Below are positions 1 through 7,944 of a stretch of DNA of 47,541 nt, one piece after another; the first letter of the stretch is position 1, and the number at the start of each line of letters is the position of its first letter. The notes under the pieces are model-generated. The model was not told the DNA's origin. It did no database searches and saw only the letters and a program-made list of their open reading frames with translations. Made by a program: the position numbers and the translations under genes. The stretch is from an uncultured Pelagibacteraceae bacterium (GTDB lineage: Bacteria > Pseudomonadota > Alphaproteobacteria > Pelagibacterales > AG-422-B15): contig CACHLP010000006.1 of NCBI GenBank assembly GCA_902580665.1, positions 1 to 47,541 on the forward strand, written 5' to 3'.

Positions 1-405
1 CCATGGCTCCCATAAAAGAGATCCATTAAAGGTACTCACATTTATATCTTTATCATTGAAATATTTTTTTATTTTTTTGTCTCTACGAATTCTCCAGGGC
101 TCATAGCAACGGTTCCAAAATATATTTATGATTTTATATTCTTTATTAATTTCATCTAAAATTTCTAATGGACTACCTTTAAAAAAACATAGTTTATTCT
201 TTAACGACTTATTTAACTGAGTCAACGAGTTATGAAGCCACCACTTACTCGCAGAACCATTTGTATGATCTTTTGAATTTACATTATCAAATATAAAAAT
301 AGGTAAGGTCTTGCCATCCTCTAGCGCTTTTGATAGTGCAGGATTGTCAGCTAGTCGTAGGTCCTGCCTGAACCACATAATATTTATATTATTTTTCGAT
401 GCCAT
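1..405 (-). CDS. DNA photolyase/cryptochrome family, N-terminal part (cut by window edge)
   Basis: An open frame runs from the ATG at 403-405 down to base 1 without a stop, giving the first 135 residues. The start contains the photolyase signature MWFRQDLRLADNPAL, followed by KTLPIFIFDN and, further on, NIFWNRCYEPW. This is the alpha/beta antenna-binding domain that opens class I CPD photolyases and cryptochromes. Photolyases split UV-induced pyrimidine dimers using FADH and light; the FAD-binding helical domain would lie outside the window, so photolyase cannot be separated from cryptochrome or (6-4) photolyase here. A light-dependent repair enzyme fits a sunlit surface habitat, which is inference. 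It ends the minus-strand run that begins at rlmE. Confidence 0.85.
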   Translation of the reverse strand, partial: MASKNNINIMWFRQDLRLADNPALSKALEDGKTLPIFIFDNVNSKDHTNGSASKWWLHNSLTQLNKSLKNKLCFFKGSPLEILDEINKEYKIINIFWNRCYEPWRIRRDKKIKKYFNDKDINVSTFNGSLLWEPW

Positions 406-465
406 ATTTTATATATAGCCTAATTATAGTAAGTTTCCATGGATTAGGCCCAACTGCCTATAAAG

Positions 466-981
466 TTAGAGAGAGTATTCAAAATTCTGAGTTGTTGGAT
501 TGTGTCCCAAGAGTTTTGCACCATTTCTAATGTGATAATGAGTGGCCATAGGTGTCAAAGGTGAAAGAGTAACAATTCTTTTAAAGCCCATTTCTTTACC
601 AAATTTTAAAGCTTCTTCCATAATTTTTTTACCTGCACCTTTTTTTCTAGACCAGACAGTATAAGCAATAATTGTATCGGCATTTTGCTCATAAACTGCT
701 AGTCGGCTCATTAAGTCTAATTCTCTTACTGAGTGAGGAACATCTTTCGTAAAGGCTAAACACATGATTCCTTCTATTTGCTTATTATGCTCCAAACCGT
801 ATATTTTTCTATCATGAGAGGTTCTCCATGAAAGATCTAACTCAGGTCTTACAGGGTCTTCAGACACATCTATTGCATCTAACTCAATAAATTTTGATGT
901 TTTAATCCAACTAAAATCGGTAAAATTTAATTTAAATATCGATTTAAAAAAATAAATTATTTTATAAAGTAGTGTTTTCAT
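466..981 (-). CDS. GNAT-family N-acetyltransferase
   Basis: The 171-residue protein carries a C-terminal half typical of the Gcn5-related acetyltransferase fold. A strand (ADTIIAYTVWSRKKGAGKK) leads into the acetyl-CoA pyrophosphate loop, here R-K-K-G-A-G-K. It is followed by a helix (IMEEALKFGKEMG), a strand ending in LSPLTP, and THYHIRNGAKLLGHN. The first 25 residues are basic and hydrophobic (YKIIYFFKSIFKLNF) and may be an amphipathic anchor or simply a lead-in. The substrate cannot be read from the sequence. It lies between the photolyase and the GST-like gene on the same strand, with a 59-base gap downstream of the GST-like gene. Family is fairly sure, function is not. Confidence 0.7.
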   Translation of the reverse strand: MKTLLYKIIYFFKSIFKLNFTDFSWIKTSKFIELDAIDVSEDPVRPELDLSWRTSHDRKIYGLEHNKQIEGIMCLAFTKDVPHSVRELDLMSRLAVYEQNADTIIAYTVWSRKKGAGKKIMEEALKFGKEMGFKRIVTLSPLTPMATHYHIRNGAKLLGHNPTTQNFEYSL

Positions 982-1040
982 TTTTATTATTATTCTTTAA
1001 TCTGATCAAATTTTTAATTTAAACAAGTTTTCCTAAGATA

Positions 1041-1892
1041 TCATTTTCTTCTCATTAAAAGAAATAATATTAGCACTACAGTAAATGGCAGTATTAACAG
1101 AAAAGTGAACAAACCTAACCAGTACGTAATCTTTTCTATAAAAGAGGCTTTTTGTATAATTGTTTGTTTAGGATTAAAATAATCAGCGGAATAAAGGTGT
1201 GGATAGTTAGCAAATTTAATATGCATATTTGAAATCCACTTTCTTAGATAACCAAGTTCTCTATTTTCTTGGAGAGTTTTAATTAGAGGAAAGTATGGAA
1301 TACTGCAATGACATTGAATTACACCAAATAATTGATAATCAATAGTATTAGGGGAATCCCCACCAAAAAAATTAGTGCCTTGGTTTAATAGTTTGTCATT
1401 CCAATATGAATATTGATCAAAAAATTTTTCATTAATTGTAAATTTTCTAATTTTTATTTTTATAATATTTAAAAGTATAAAAAAATAAATTGATGTAAGA
1501 GGTCTTAACGCGTGGTTATATAAGTTAAATAGTTTATTATTGTGAAATCCTTTACAAAGACTAAAAGCATAAAAAAACGTCAAAGGATTATCAACCCTAT
1601 GCTGCACACCTTGCCATGTTTTAAATATTAATTTTTTTTCTGAACTTGACAAAGAGTCATTTCCTAGTTTTTGCAGAATTTCTGCTGAGTCCAATTTCCA
1701 TGTATAGGAATCATCTCGTATTGCAGGCATCATAACACCACTTTTAAATAGTAAATTCAACGTGGGAATAGTTCTTAAATTATAATTTATATTTTTATCA
1801 TATAAGCAAAGAAGAACAGATTGAACCCAAGGTGAATGATCATTTCCGTATAGATCTATAATTTGAGAATTTCTATAGGATTTATTACTCAT
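1041..1892 (-). CDS. glutathione S-transferase-like protein with C-terminal membrane anchor
   Basis: The 283-residue protein begins with a thioredoxin-fold GST N-domain: IDLYGNDHSPWVQSVLLCLY, then MPAIRDDSYTWKLDSAEIL, which matches the GST cis-proline (MPA) and the D/S pair that contacts glutathione. A helical C-domain follows. The last 30 residues contain a strongly hydrophobic segment (LGLFTFLLILPFTVVLILFL) ended by MRRK, a single transmembrane anchor that most soluble GSTs lack. Enzyme activity is unproven, and it could be a GST-like scaffold. It lies just beyond the duplicated guaA 3' end, so it is probably the gene that originally followed guaA. Confidence 0.65.
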   Translation of the reverse strand: MSNKSYRNSQIIDLYGNDHSPWVQSVLLCLYDKNINYNLRTIPTLNLLFKSGVMMPAIRDDSYTWKLDSAEILQKLGNDSLSSSEKKLIFKTWQGVQHRVDNPLTFFYAFSLCKGFHNNKLFNLYNHALRPLTSIYFFILLNIIKIKIRKFTINEKFFDQYSYWNDKLLNQGTNFFGGDSPNTIDYQLFGVIQCHCSIPYFPLIKTLQENRELGYLRKWISNMHIKFANYPHLYSADYFNPKQTIIQKASFIEKITYWLGLFTFLLILPFTVVLILFLLMRRK

Positions 1893-1905
1893 AATTAATA
1901 ACTAC

Positions 1906-1927
1906 TATTCCCACTCAATAGCGCCAG
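1906..1927 (-). repeat. second copy of the guaA 3' end (attachment-site-like)
   Basis: These 22 bases match 2439-2460, the real end of guaA, at 21 of 22 positions. The first 16 bases, TATTCCCACTCAATAG, are identical; the single difference is C/T at the next base. Read on the minus strand in the guaA frame the copy encodes GAIEWE and a stop, against GTIEWE and a stop in guaA. The guaA 3' end is a known target of integrases that carry genomic islands, and integration leaves this kind of direct repeat. Confidence 0.6.
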
Positions 1928-1975
1928 TTTGTAGAAGCCATGGATAACAATGCTTACAGCGGCTGTTTTTAAAGT

Positions 1976-1997
1976 GTGTAAGTTTTGTGTAAGTTTT
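1976..1997. repeat. tandem 11-bp direct repeat
   Basis: GTGTAAGTTTT occurs twice head to tail, at 1976-1986 and 1987-1997, with no mismatch. It sits about 50 bases from the guaA-tail copy. Short direct repeats of about 10 bases beside a crossover core are the usual layout of tyrosine-recombinase arm sites, so this may be an arm-type binding site. Chance duplication in AT-rich DNA is possible. Confidence 0.45.
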
Positions 1998-2078
1998 CAT
2001 TTATGTAATAGGTATATTTTAGAATTATACATATTATTTTTATTCTGACTCCATTTTACATTAAATGACTAAAGATGT

Positions 2079-2384
2079 TTATGAAATTATTTTATTCTTT
2101 TCATTATCAACAATAACAGGGCTTTCATAGTATTCAATTTCCGGTTTAGAGAATCGTTCTGTTATCCACTTAATTCTATCTTCAGTAAACCATCTTTTAG
2201 CATTCTCTATAGTTGAAAAAGTATATACTCCTCCAGCAAAACCATTTTCAGTATCCGCTATATAGTTTTTTCTTAAAAGACCTTCTACATCAACATATAA
2301 TGCTGAAGTTTCAATAAATTTCTCTTTAAGAGTTTTTAAATTAAGTTCATCAGATATTTTAAATTTAACAAGTACTGTAATCAT
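2079..2384 (-). CDS. YdhR-like putative monooxygenase (dimeric alpha/beta barrel)
   Basis: This 101-residue protein matches the YdhR-type ferredoxin-like fold. It opens with ITVLVKFKI, has the central segment VEGLLRKNYIADTENGFAGGVYTFST, then WITERFSKPEIEYYESPVIVDN near the end. Proteins of this family form dimeric alpha/beta barrels and are annotated as putative monooxygenases acting on aromatic or quinone-like substrates, but the activity is poorly established. A strong ribosome site (AAGGAGAAAGTA then ATG) supports the start. It is the only convincing gene between guaA and the duplicated guaA tail, so it may be the cargo left by an inserted element. Its base composition is not obviously different from its neighbours. 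Confidence 0.65.
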   Translation of the reverse strand: MITVLVKFKISDELNLKTLKEKFIETSALYVDVEGLLRKNYIADTENGFAGGVYTFSTIENAKRWFTEDRIKWITERFSKPEIEYYESPVIVDNEKNKIIS

Positions 2385-2437
2385 TACTTTCTCCTTATAT
2401 TAAAAAATTAGATATTTTATTTTAATATGTATTTTTC

Positions 2438-3976
2438 TTATTCCCACTCAATAGTGCCAGGAGGCTTAGAAGTTGTATCGTAAACTACTCGATTAATTCC
2501 TTTAACCTCATTAATAATACGAGTTGATACTATGCTTAAAAATTGAGCACTAAAAGGATAGAAATCAGCTGTCATGCCGTCTACTGAAGTCACGGCTCTC
2601 AATCCACAAACAAACTCATATGATCTTTGGTCACCCATTACGCCAACAGTTCTAACGGGTAATAAAACAGTAAAAGCCTGCCAAATTTCATTATATAAAT
2701 TAGCTGCTTTTATCTCATCAATATAAATTTTATCTGCCTGCTGTAAAATTTGTACTTTCTCTTTTGTAACATCACCCAACACTCTAATACCCATTCCGGG
2801 TCCCGGAAATGGATGTCTTTGTATAAATTCTTTTGGCAATTTTAGTTCTTGGCCGAGACTGCGCACTTCATCTTTAAATAATTCTTGTAAAGGCTCAACT
2901 AGTTCAAGTTGCATTTCTTTGGGTAAGCCTCCAACATTGTGATGAGACTTAATGACTGAAGTCGGCCCCCCGTGAAAACTTTTACTTTCTATTATATCTG
3001 GGTAGATAGTGCCTTGAGCTAAAAATTTTGCCTTAGATATTTTTTTTGACTCAGTATTAAATATTTTAATAAATAGATTACCAATAATTTTACGTTTCTT
3101 TTCAGGATCTGAAATTCCTCTGAGAGAATTAAAGAATTTATTCTTAGCATTAACTGTAATAAGCCTTGATTTAAAATGCTTCTTGAATAGATTTTGAACT
3201 TCCTTTGTTTCGTTTAGCCTCATTAACCCAGTGTCCACATAAATACATGTTAATTGTTTATCAATTGCTTTAGAAATTATTGCTGCAGTCACCATGCTAT
3301 CTACACCTCCAGAAAGCCCACAAATAACTTGGTTTTTTTGAACTTTAATTTTTATTTTAGCAACTTGCGTTTTGAGATAGTTTTGCATACTCCATGTTGG
3401 CTTTGATTTACAAATATTGACTATAAAGTTCTTGATTATTATTTCACCTTGATGTGTATGAATCACTTCAGGATGGAATTGGAGACCATAAATTTTTAGT
3501 TTTTTATTTTCTATACCAGCAAATTTAGAATTTTTACTTTTTGCAATAGTTTTAAAATCATTAGGTAATTTAATCGCCTTATCACCATGACTCATCCAAA
3601 CGTAATGTTGATTATTTAATAATTTAACATTTTGAAAGAGCTTGCTTTTATTTGTGTGTGTAATTAATGTTTTACCAAATTCACGTATATTAGATATTTC
3701 AACCTTACCTCCAAGTTGATGTACTATAAGTTGCATACCATAACAGATTCCTAGAATCGGAATATTTAAGGAGAAGATTTTCTGATTAATTTTAGGCGTG
3801 CGTGACTTATGAACACTTGCTGGGCCACCTGAGAATATAATTCCAGTTGGTTTAATATCCTTAATTTTATTTAAAAGGTTCTTGTTGCTTACAATCTCAC
3901 AGTAAACAGAGTTCTCTCGAACCCTTCTAGCAATTAATTGGGTTACCTGAGAGCCGAAGTCAACAATATAAATCAT
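2438..3976 (-). CDS. guaA: GMP synthase (glutamine-hydrolysing)
   Basis: GuaA converts XMP, ATP and glutamine to GMP, the last step of guanine nucleotide synthesis, in the cytosol. The 512-residue chain has the class I glutamine amidotransferase domain first, with the nucleophile elbow GICYGMQ (Cys78) and LQFHPEV (His168, Glu170). The ATP-pyrophosphatase domain follows with P-loop SGGVDS (222-227), then the dimerisation domain ending in the conserved GTIEWE. Length is normal. It sits one base downstream of a small TPR gene that in turn follows guaB by four bases, so the three are probably co-transcribed. The last 22 bases are duplicated about 530 bases downstream. Confidence 0.97.
   Translation of the reverse strand: MIYIVDFGSQVTQLIARRVRENSVYCEIVSNKNLLNKIKDIKPTGIIFSGGPASVHKSRTPKINQKIFSLNIPILGICYGMQLIVHQLGGKVEISNIREFGKTLITHTNKSKLFQNVKLLNNQHYVWMSHGDKAIKLPNDFKTIAKSKNSKFAGIENKKLKIYGLQFHPEVIHTHQGEIIIKNFIVNICKSKPTWSMQNYLKTQVAKIKIKVQKNQVICGLSGGVDSMVTAAIISKAIDKQLTCIYVDTGLMRLNETKEVQNLFKKHFKSRLITVNAKNKFFNSLRGISDPEKKRKIIGNLFIKIFNTESKKISKAKFLAQGTIYPDIIESKSFHGGPTSVIKSHHNVGGLPKEMQLELVEPLQELFKDEVRSLGQELKLPKEFIQRHPFPGPGMGIRVLGDVTKEKVQILQQADKIYIDEIKAANLYNEIWQAFTVLLPVRTVGVMGDQRSYEFVCGLRAVTSVDGMTADFYPFSAQFLSIVSTRIINEVKGINRVVYDTTSKPPGTIEWE
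2439..2460 (-). repeat. guaA 3' end, partner of the copy at 1906-1927
   Basis: This is the in-gene member of the direct repeat pair and encodes the last seven codons and part of the stop of guaA. The pair brackets about 510 bases that contain one gene. If the pair is a true attachment duplication, this is the junction where element DNA rebuilt an intact guaA end. Confidence 0.55.
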
Positions 3977-3977
3977 A

Positions 3978-4376
3978 CTACTCAGACAGTATCTTTAAAT
4001 TGTTAATTTCTTCACAATCATTATCACAAAGGATTTCTAAATTTGAAATAAATTCAGCATAATCTTCTATATTACCTAAGTTATATGCAGTCTTTCCTAA
4101 AAGAAAGTTAAGCTCTAAATTGTGCGGTATTAATGTAAACGCAATATTATAATATTTATTGGCAGTGATTAAATCGTCAATCTTTTCATAAGATTTCCCA
4201 AGTAAAAGAAATGACTCAGATGATTTAGGGTTGAATACAATTTCCTTTTCTAGATATTTAATGGCTATTTCGTAACTAGTGTTATTGAAATTCTTCAGAG
4301 CATTATCATAAAAATTTGACGCTGACCAAGAATGAGATGAGTATAAAGAAAGAATTAAAATTATAAAATATTTCAT
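3978..4376 (-). CDS. small exported TPR-repeat protein
   Basis: The 132-residue product starts with a signal peptide (MKYFIILILSLYSSHSWSA, likely cut after SWSA). The rest is about three tetratricopeptide-like repeats, such as YEIAIKYLEKEIVFNPKSSE, FLLLGKSYEKIDDLITANKY and FLLGKTAYNLGNIEDY. The C-terminus has a CDNDC cysteine pair that could form a disulfide in the periplasm. TPR domains bind partner proteins; the partner here is unknown. It lies between guaB and guaA with spacers of four and one bases, an odd place for a periplasmic protein and probably a consequence of operon compaction. I do not recognise a named family. Confidence 0.75.
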   Translation of the reverse strand: MKYFIILILSLYSSHSWSASNFYDNALKNFNNTSYEIAIKYLEKEIVFNPKSSESFLLLGKSYEKIDDLITANKYYNIAFTLIPHNLELNFLLGKTAYNLGNIEDYAEFISNLEILCDNDCEEINNLKILSE

Positions 4377-4380
4377 CTAC

Positions 4381-5847
4381 TTAAATGTTTGTTGGATAAT
4401 TCGGTGACTCACGAGTGATGTCAACATCATGCACATGACTCTCTTTAAATCCTGCTCCTGTAATTTCAATAAACTGAACATTCTTCTTAAATTGGATTAT
4501 ATCTTTAGAACCTGTGTAGCCCATTGAAGCTTTGAGTCCTCCAACGAGTTGATATATTATTGGTGATATTGGACCTTTGTATGGAACTCTTCCTTCAATT
4601 CCTTCAGGTACATGTTTATTACTTTCTGTAATTTCTTCTTGAAAATATCTATCTGCAGACCCTCGTGCCATTGCGCCCAAAGAACCCATTCCACGATATG
4701 ATTTATAACTTCTACCTTTAAATAAGTAAACTTCTCCTGGTGACTCGTCAGTTCCTGCAAACAATGACCCTATCATAACTGCGTTAGCTCCTGCGCCCAG
4801 AGCTTTTGCAATATCTCCAGAATATTTTATGCCTCCATCAGCAATAACTGGGATATTTTTTTTGTTTGCAATTTCAGAACAATCCAAAATTGCTGAGAAT
4901 TGAGGAACCCCTATTCCAGCAACCACCCTAGTAGTACAAATTGACCCTGGACCTATACCAACTTTTATGCAATCTGCACCTTTATCAATTAATTCTGCTG
5001 TGGCTTCTTTTGTAGCAACATTTCCAACAACTACGTCAATAGAGAAATGAGATTTAATTTCTTCAAGAGTAGAAATAACTTTTTCTGAGTGGCCATGGGC
5101 AGTATCTATTACCAATACATCTACACCAGCATCAACTAAGCGTTCAGCTCTATTAATTGCTTCTATTCCAACGCCTATTGCAGAACCTACTATCAGCCTT
5201 CCTTTGGCGTCCTTAGATGCATGAGGGTTGAGTTGACTTTTTTCGATGTCTTTTACCGTGATTAACCCAATACACTTTCTATTATCGTCAACAACAATTA
5301 ATTTTTCAATTCTATGAGCATGGAGTAATTTTTGGGCATCGTCACTAGAGATTCCCTCTTTAACTGTAATCAAATTTTCACTTGTCATTAACTCACTAAT
5401 TTTTTGAGACATATTAGTTGCGAAACGAACATCCCTATTCGTTAAAATACCAAGTAATTTATCGTTACTATCGACTACAGGAACACCAGAAATCTGATGC
5501 TCTTTCATTAGATCTAAAGCATCTGATAGAGTGGCTTCAGGTGCTATAGTTACTGGGTCAATTACCATGCCAGTTTCAAACTTTTTTACTTTTGCAACAT
5601 TTTGTGCTTGATCGTCCATTGACATATTCTTATGAAGTATGCCCAGTCCACCAGATTGAGCAATAGCGATAGCTAACTTGTATTCGGTAACAGTATCCAT
5701 CGCAGAGGAAATTAATGGTATACCAAGATTTATATTTGATGTGATAGATGTATGTGATTGGACCTCAGTGGGAAGAATAGATGAGCGCGCAGGCTTTATT
5801 AATACATCGTCAAATGAAAGAGATTTTTGAATATTGGAGCGCTCCAT
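4381..5847 (-). CDS. guaB: IMP dehydrogenase
   Basis: GuaB oxidises IMP to XMP with NAD+, the committed step to GMP. The 488 residues form the TIM barrel interrupted by two CBS domains at about 92-205 (for example [13 protein letters not shown] and [19 protein letters not shown]). The barrel contains the catalytic loop GPGSICTTR with the nucleophile Cys304, the IMP-binding [17 protein letters not shown] and the flap around [10 protein letters not shown]. Length matches bacterial IMPDH. It heads the guaB-TPR-guaA group, so the two guanine biosynthesis steps are co-expressed. Confidence 0.97.
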   Translation of the reverse strand: MERSNIQKSLSFDDVLIKPARSSILPTEVQSHTSITSNINLGIPLISSAMDTVTEYKLAIAIAQSGGLGILHKNMSMDDQAQNVAKVKKFETGMVIDPVTIAPEATLSDALDLMKEHQISGVPVVDSNDKLLGILTNRDVRFATNMSQKISELMTSENLITVKEGISSDDAQKLLHAHRIEKLIVVDDNRKCIGLITVKDIEKSQLNPHASKDAKGRLIVGSAIGVGIEAINRAERLVDAGVDVLVIDTAHGHSEKVISTLEEIKSHFSIDVVVGNVATKEATAELIDKGADCIKVGIGPGSICTTRVVAGIGVPQFSAILDCSEIANKKNIPVIADGGIKYSGDIAKALGAGANAVMIGSLFAGTDESPGEVYLFKGRSYKSYRGMGSLGAMARGSADRYFQEEITESNKHVPEGIEGRVPYKGPISPIIYQLVGGLKASMGYTGSKDIIQFKKNVQFIEITGAGFKESHVHDVDITRESPNYPTNI

Positions 5848-5890
5848 CTCTGATGAATAAATTATTTAACAAATTATGTCAATCAAGGTG

Positions 5891-6514
5891 TTATTTTTTT
5901 CTAAGGCAAACTAGGTATATTTCACTCGAATTTTTTCTGCTTGATTTTGGCTTAAATGAAGCAACCTTATAAAAATTCTTTTTACATATAGTAAGAACAT
6001 CTGAAATATCGCCTGTTCTGAAATACTTAGCCACAAAATTGCCATTAGTATTAAGATTCTGAAGTGAAAAACTTAGGGCATTCTCAACCAAATCCTTGGA
6101 AAGAAGAAAATCAGAGACTTTATTTCCTGACAAATTAGGCGAGATATCCGAAAGTACAAGATCAAATTTGCCTAAAGTTTTGGAAATTATCTCAAACTCT
6201 GAAGATAAAAAGTCTGATCGGTAATAAGTGACACCTTTAATTTCTGCCATTTCTAGCATATCCACAGCAATTATTGAATTTAGTCTTTTCCCATGATTTT
6301 TAAGCACTTGACACCAACTCCCAGGTGCTGAGCCCAGATCAATTGTATTTTTTATCCCATCTAATATTTTATATTTCTCAATAATTTCTATTAGCTTGTA
6401 TGCAGCTCTGGATCTATAATTATCATTAATAGACTTTTGCACAAACTCATCATCTACATGCCTTTTAAGCCATTTCTTACTTTTATCTTTAAATGATTTA
6501 TTCTTAATTTTCAT
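5891..6514 (-). CDS. rlmE: 23S rRNA 2'-O-ribose methyltransferase RlmE (FtsJ/RrmJ family)
   Basis: RlmE methylates U2552 of 23S rRNA late in 50S assembly using SAM. The 207-residue product shows the FtsJ fold: SAM-binding IDLGSAPGSWCQ (58-69) and the K-D-K-E catalytic tetrad at K40 (AAYKL), D123 (LSDISPN), K163 (FVAKYFR) and E198 (SSEIYLV). I use the ATG at 6512-6514; an upstream TTG at 6532 would add six residues and is less likely. It is transcribed away from the efflux operon, with about 140 bases of shared upstream DNA. Confidence 0.93.
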   Translation of the reverse strand: MKIKNKSFKDKSKKWLKRHVDDEFVQKSINDNYRSRAAYKLIEIIEKYKILDGIKNTIDLGSAPGSWCQVLKNHGKRLNSIIAVDMLEMAEIKGVTYYRSDFLSSEFEIISKTLGKFDLVLSDISPNLSGNKVSDFLLSKDLVENALSFSLQNLNTNGNFVAKYFRTGDISDVLTICKKNFYKVASFKPKSSRKNSSEIYLVCLRKK

Positions 6515-6579
6515 AAAATTGTTATTTTTCAATAATTTAATAGTAGATACATACTACTTGAAATATCATTAAATTCTAC

Positions 6580-6596
6580 TATATCGAATTGATATA
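6580..6596. promoter_or_regulatory. palindromic operator 1, TATATC-N5-GATATA
   Basis: TATATCGAATTGATATA is a perfect six-base inverted repeat around five bases. A sister site starts exactly 30 bases further on, about three helical turns. Winged-helix repressors of the PadR family bind short dyads of this kind, and a padR gene is the second gene of the operon, so autoregulation by that protein is the natural inference. Confidence 0.55.
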
Positions 6597-6600
6597 GGTA

Positions 6601-6628
6601 TTGATTATATATATCAAACTGATATAGA
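6601..6628 (+). promoter_or_regulatory. candidate sigma-70-type promoter of the efflux operon
   Basis: TTGATT (6601-6606) and TATAGA (6623-6628) are separated by 16 bases. Operator 2 (6610-6626) lies across the spacer and the -10 element, so a bound repressor would block polymerase. AT-rich DNA yields such matches easily; the overlap with the dyad is what makes it credible. Confidence 0.35.
6610..6626. promoter_or_regulatory. palindromic operator 2, TATATC-N5-GATATA
   Basis: TATATCAAACTGATATA repeats the arms of operator 1 exactly. Over 21 bases (TATATC-R-AA-Y-TGATATAG-R-TA) the two sites differ at only three positions. It lies 27 bases before the tolC-like start codon. Two in-phase copies suggest cooperative binding of two dimers. 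Confidence 0.55.
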
Positions 6629-6653
6629 TAGCTACTTTTTTAGGGAATTGTAT

Positions 6654-7943
6654 ATGAAATTTTTTGTGTATCTAATAACTTTATTTACATTGTTGCTAGC
6701 AAACAATGCAGGAGCATTAAGTTTAAATGAAGCAATTGATGAGTCTCTGGCAAATAACTTGTTACTTAAAATGGAGGCCAATGCAGTAGATATTGCTGAA
6801 GAAGATTATTTTCAATCAATGACAAGTTACTTACCCTCTATCAATATTAACGCTAACATAGCTGAAACTGAATACTCAAACCTTAAAGCACAGTCAGGTA
6901 TCCCCTCAAATGATTACGAGTTATCCCCCAGTAGTAAATCAATAATTTTATCCCAAAATTTGTTTAGTGGCTTCAGCCGTATTTATAATTCAATTTCATC
7001 AAAAGAATCTTTGAACCTAAAAAGACTAAATGAGAAGAAAGTAACACAGGATATAATACTAGAAACAATTGAAGCTTATTATAATGTTCTAATTGCCGAA
7101 AAGACTGTTCAGTCATATAGAGATAACCTTGAATCAGTCACAGAAAGATCAAATGCAACAATTAAGGAATATGAGGTTGGACTTGCATCTAAAACTGATG
7201 TTGCTCAGGCTGAAGCATACTTAAATAATGCCAGGATTGATTTGTTAGATTCAAAAATAATCCTCAAAAATTTAAAAAATTTATTCATTGATTTAGTTGG
7301 TGTTGAAGCAGAAAATTTAATTTTTTCAGAAATTAATGCAGATATACCAAATTCATTCAATCAATTTAAGGAGATCTTAGTTGGCAACAATTATTCTATA
7401 CGAATGGCTGAAGCAAACTTGAATATAATGGATGCTAATGTAGGGGTTGCACAGTCTGCTTACTATCCACAACTAAATCTCACAGCTACTAAGTCTGAAT
7501 TAGATGAATATTCGTCAACGGTAGATGAACTCACTAGCGAAGAAATCAAAGCTTCACTTAATTGGCCAATCTTTACGGCTGGAAAGTCATTATCCAACGT
7601 GCGTATAGCAAAAGAAATGAAAAATAGTCAATATATACTTTTACAAAAAACTCGTAATGAGACAGTAATTCTCTCAGAGAATATCTGGGATAAATTCGAA
7701 ATTTCTGAGCAAACAATAAAAGCAGCAGAGCTTACTTACAATGCTAATCAAACTGCCTATAAAGGCACTGTAATAGAACAAGAGGTTGGAGAAAGAAGTG
7801 TGCTCGATGTATTAAAAGCTAGACAGTCATTGCTCAATTCAGAAATCAATTACTTCAATAAGCAAAAAGATAGAGAAATTATTAAAACTCAAATTATGTA
7901 TATGTCTGGCATACTCGATTTAGAAAATTTAAAGGTGGATTAA
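6654..7943 (+). CDS. TolC-family outer-membrane efflux protein
   Basis: The 429-residue protein begins with a signal peptide (MKFFVYLITLFTLLLANNAGA) followed by LSLNEAIDESLANN, the usual start of an outer-membrane efflux factor. Two homologous coiled-coil halves follow; SKTDVAQAEAYLNNARIDL and RSVLDVLKARQSLLNSEINY are the paired helix signatures. TolC proteins form trimers that tunnel from periplasm to medium. I chose the ATG at 6654, which has AGGGAA six bases upstream, rather than a TTG at 6648. It is the first gene of a five-gene efflux operon and provides the exit duct for the RND pump encoded downstream. Confidence 0.9.
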   Translation: MKFFVYLITLFTLLLANNAGALSLNEAIDESLANNLLLKMEANAVDIAEEDYFQSMTSYLPSININANIAETEYSNLKAQSGIPSNDYELSPSSKSIILSQNLFSGFSRIYNSISSKESLNLKRLNEKKVTQDIILETIEAYYNVLIAEKTVQSYRDNLESVTERSNATIKEYEVGLASKTDVAQAEAYLNNARIDLLDSKIILKNLKNLFIDLVGVEAENLIFSEINADIPNSFNQFKEILVGNNYSIRMAEANLNIMDANVGVAQSAYYPQLNLTATKSELDEYSSTVDELTSEEIKASLNWPIFTAGKSLSNVRIAKEMKNSQYILLQKTRNETVILSENIWDKFEISEQTIKAAELTYNANQTAYKGTVIEQEVGERSVLDVLKARQSLLNSEINYFNKQKDREIIKTQIMYMSGILDLENLKVD

Positions 7944-7944
7944 T

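Larger units (their letters stand above)
1893..2078. other. intergenic stretch with guaA-tail copy, tandem repeat and small inverted repeat
   Basis: This gap contains a copy of the guaA 3' end (1906-1927), an 11-base inverted repeat ACAGC-G-GCTGT (1956-1966), and a perfect tandem duplication of GTGTAAGTTTT (1976-1997). On the minus strand a 31-codon open frame (ATG at 1998-2000, stop at 1905-1907) runs through the repeats and ends in-frame with the guaA-like residues GAIEWE. An in-frame TAA sits directly before that ATG. I see no convincing Shine-Dalgarno and regard the frame as a relic rather than a gene. The combination resembles one end of an integrated element: attachment core plus arm-type repeats. 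Confidence 0.5.

Noticed and set aside
1956..1966. ACAGC-G-GCTGT followed by T-run as an intrinsic terminator
   Set aside because: The stem is only five pairs with a one-base loop, which cannot form a stable hairpin; kept only as possible recombination-site symmetry.
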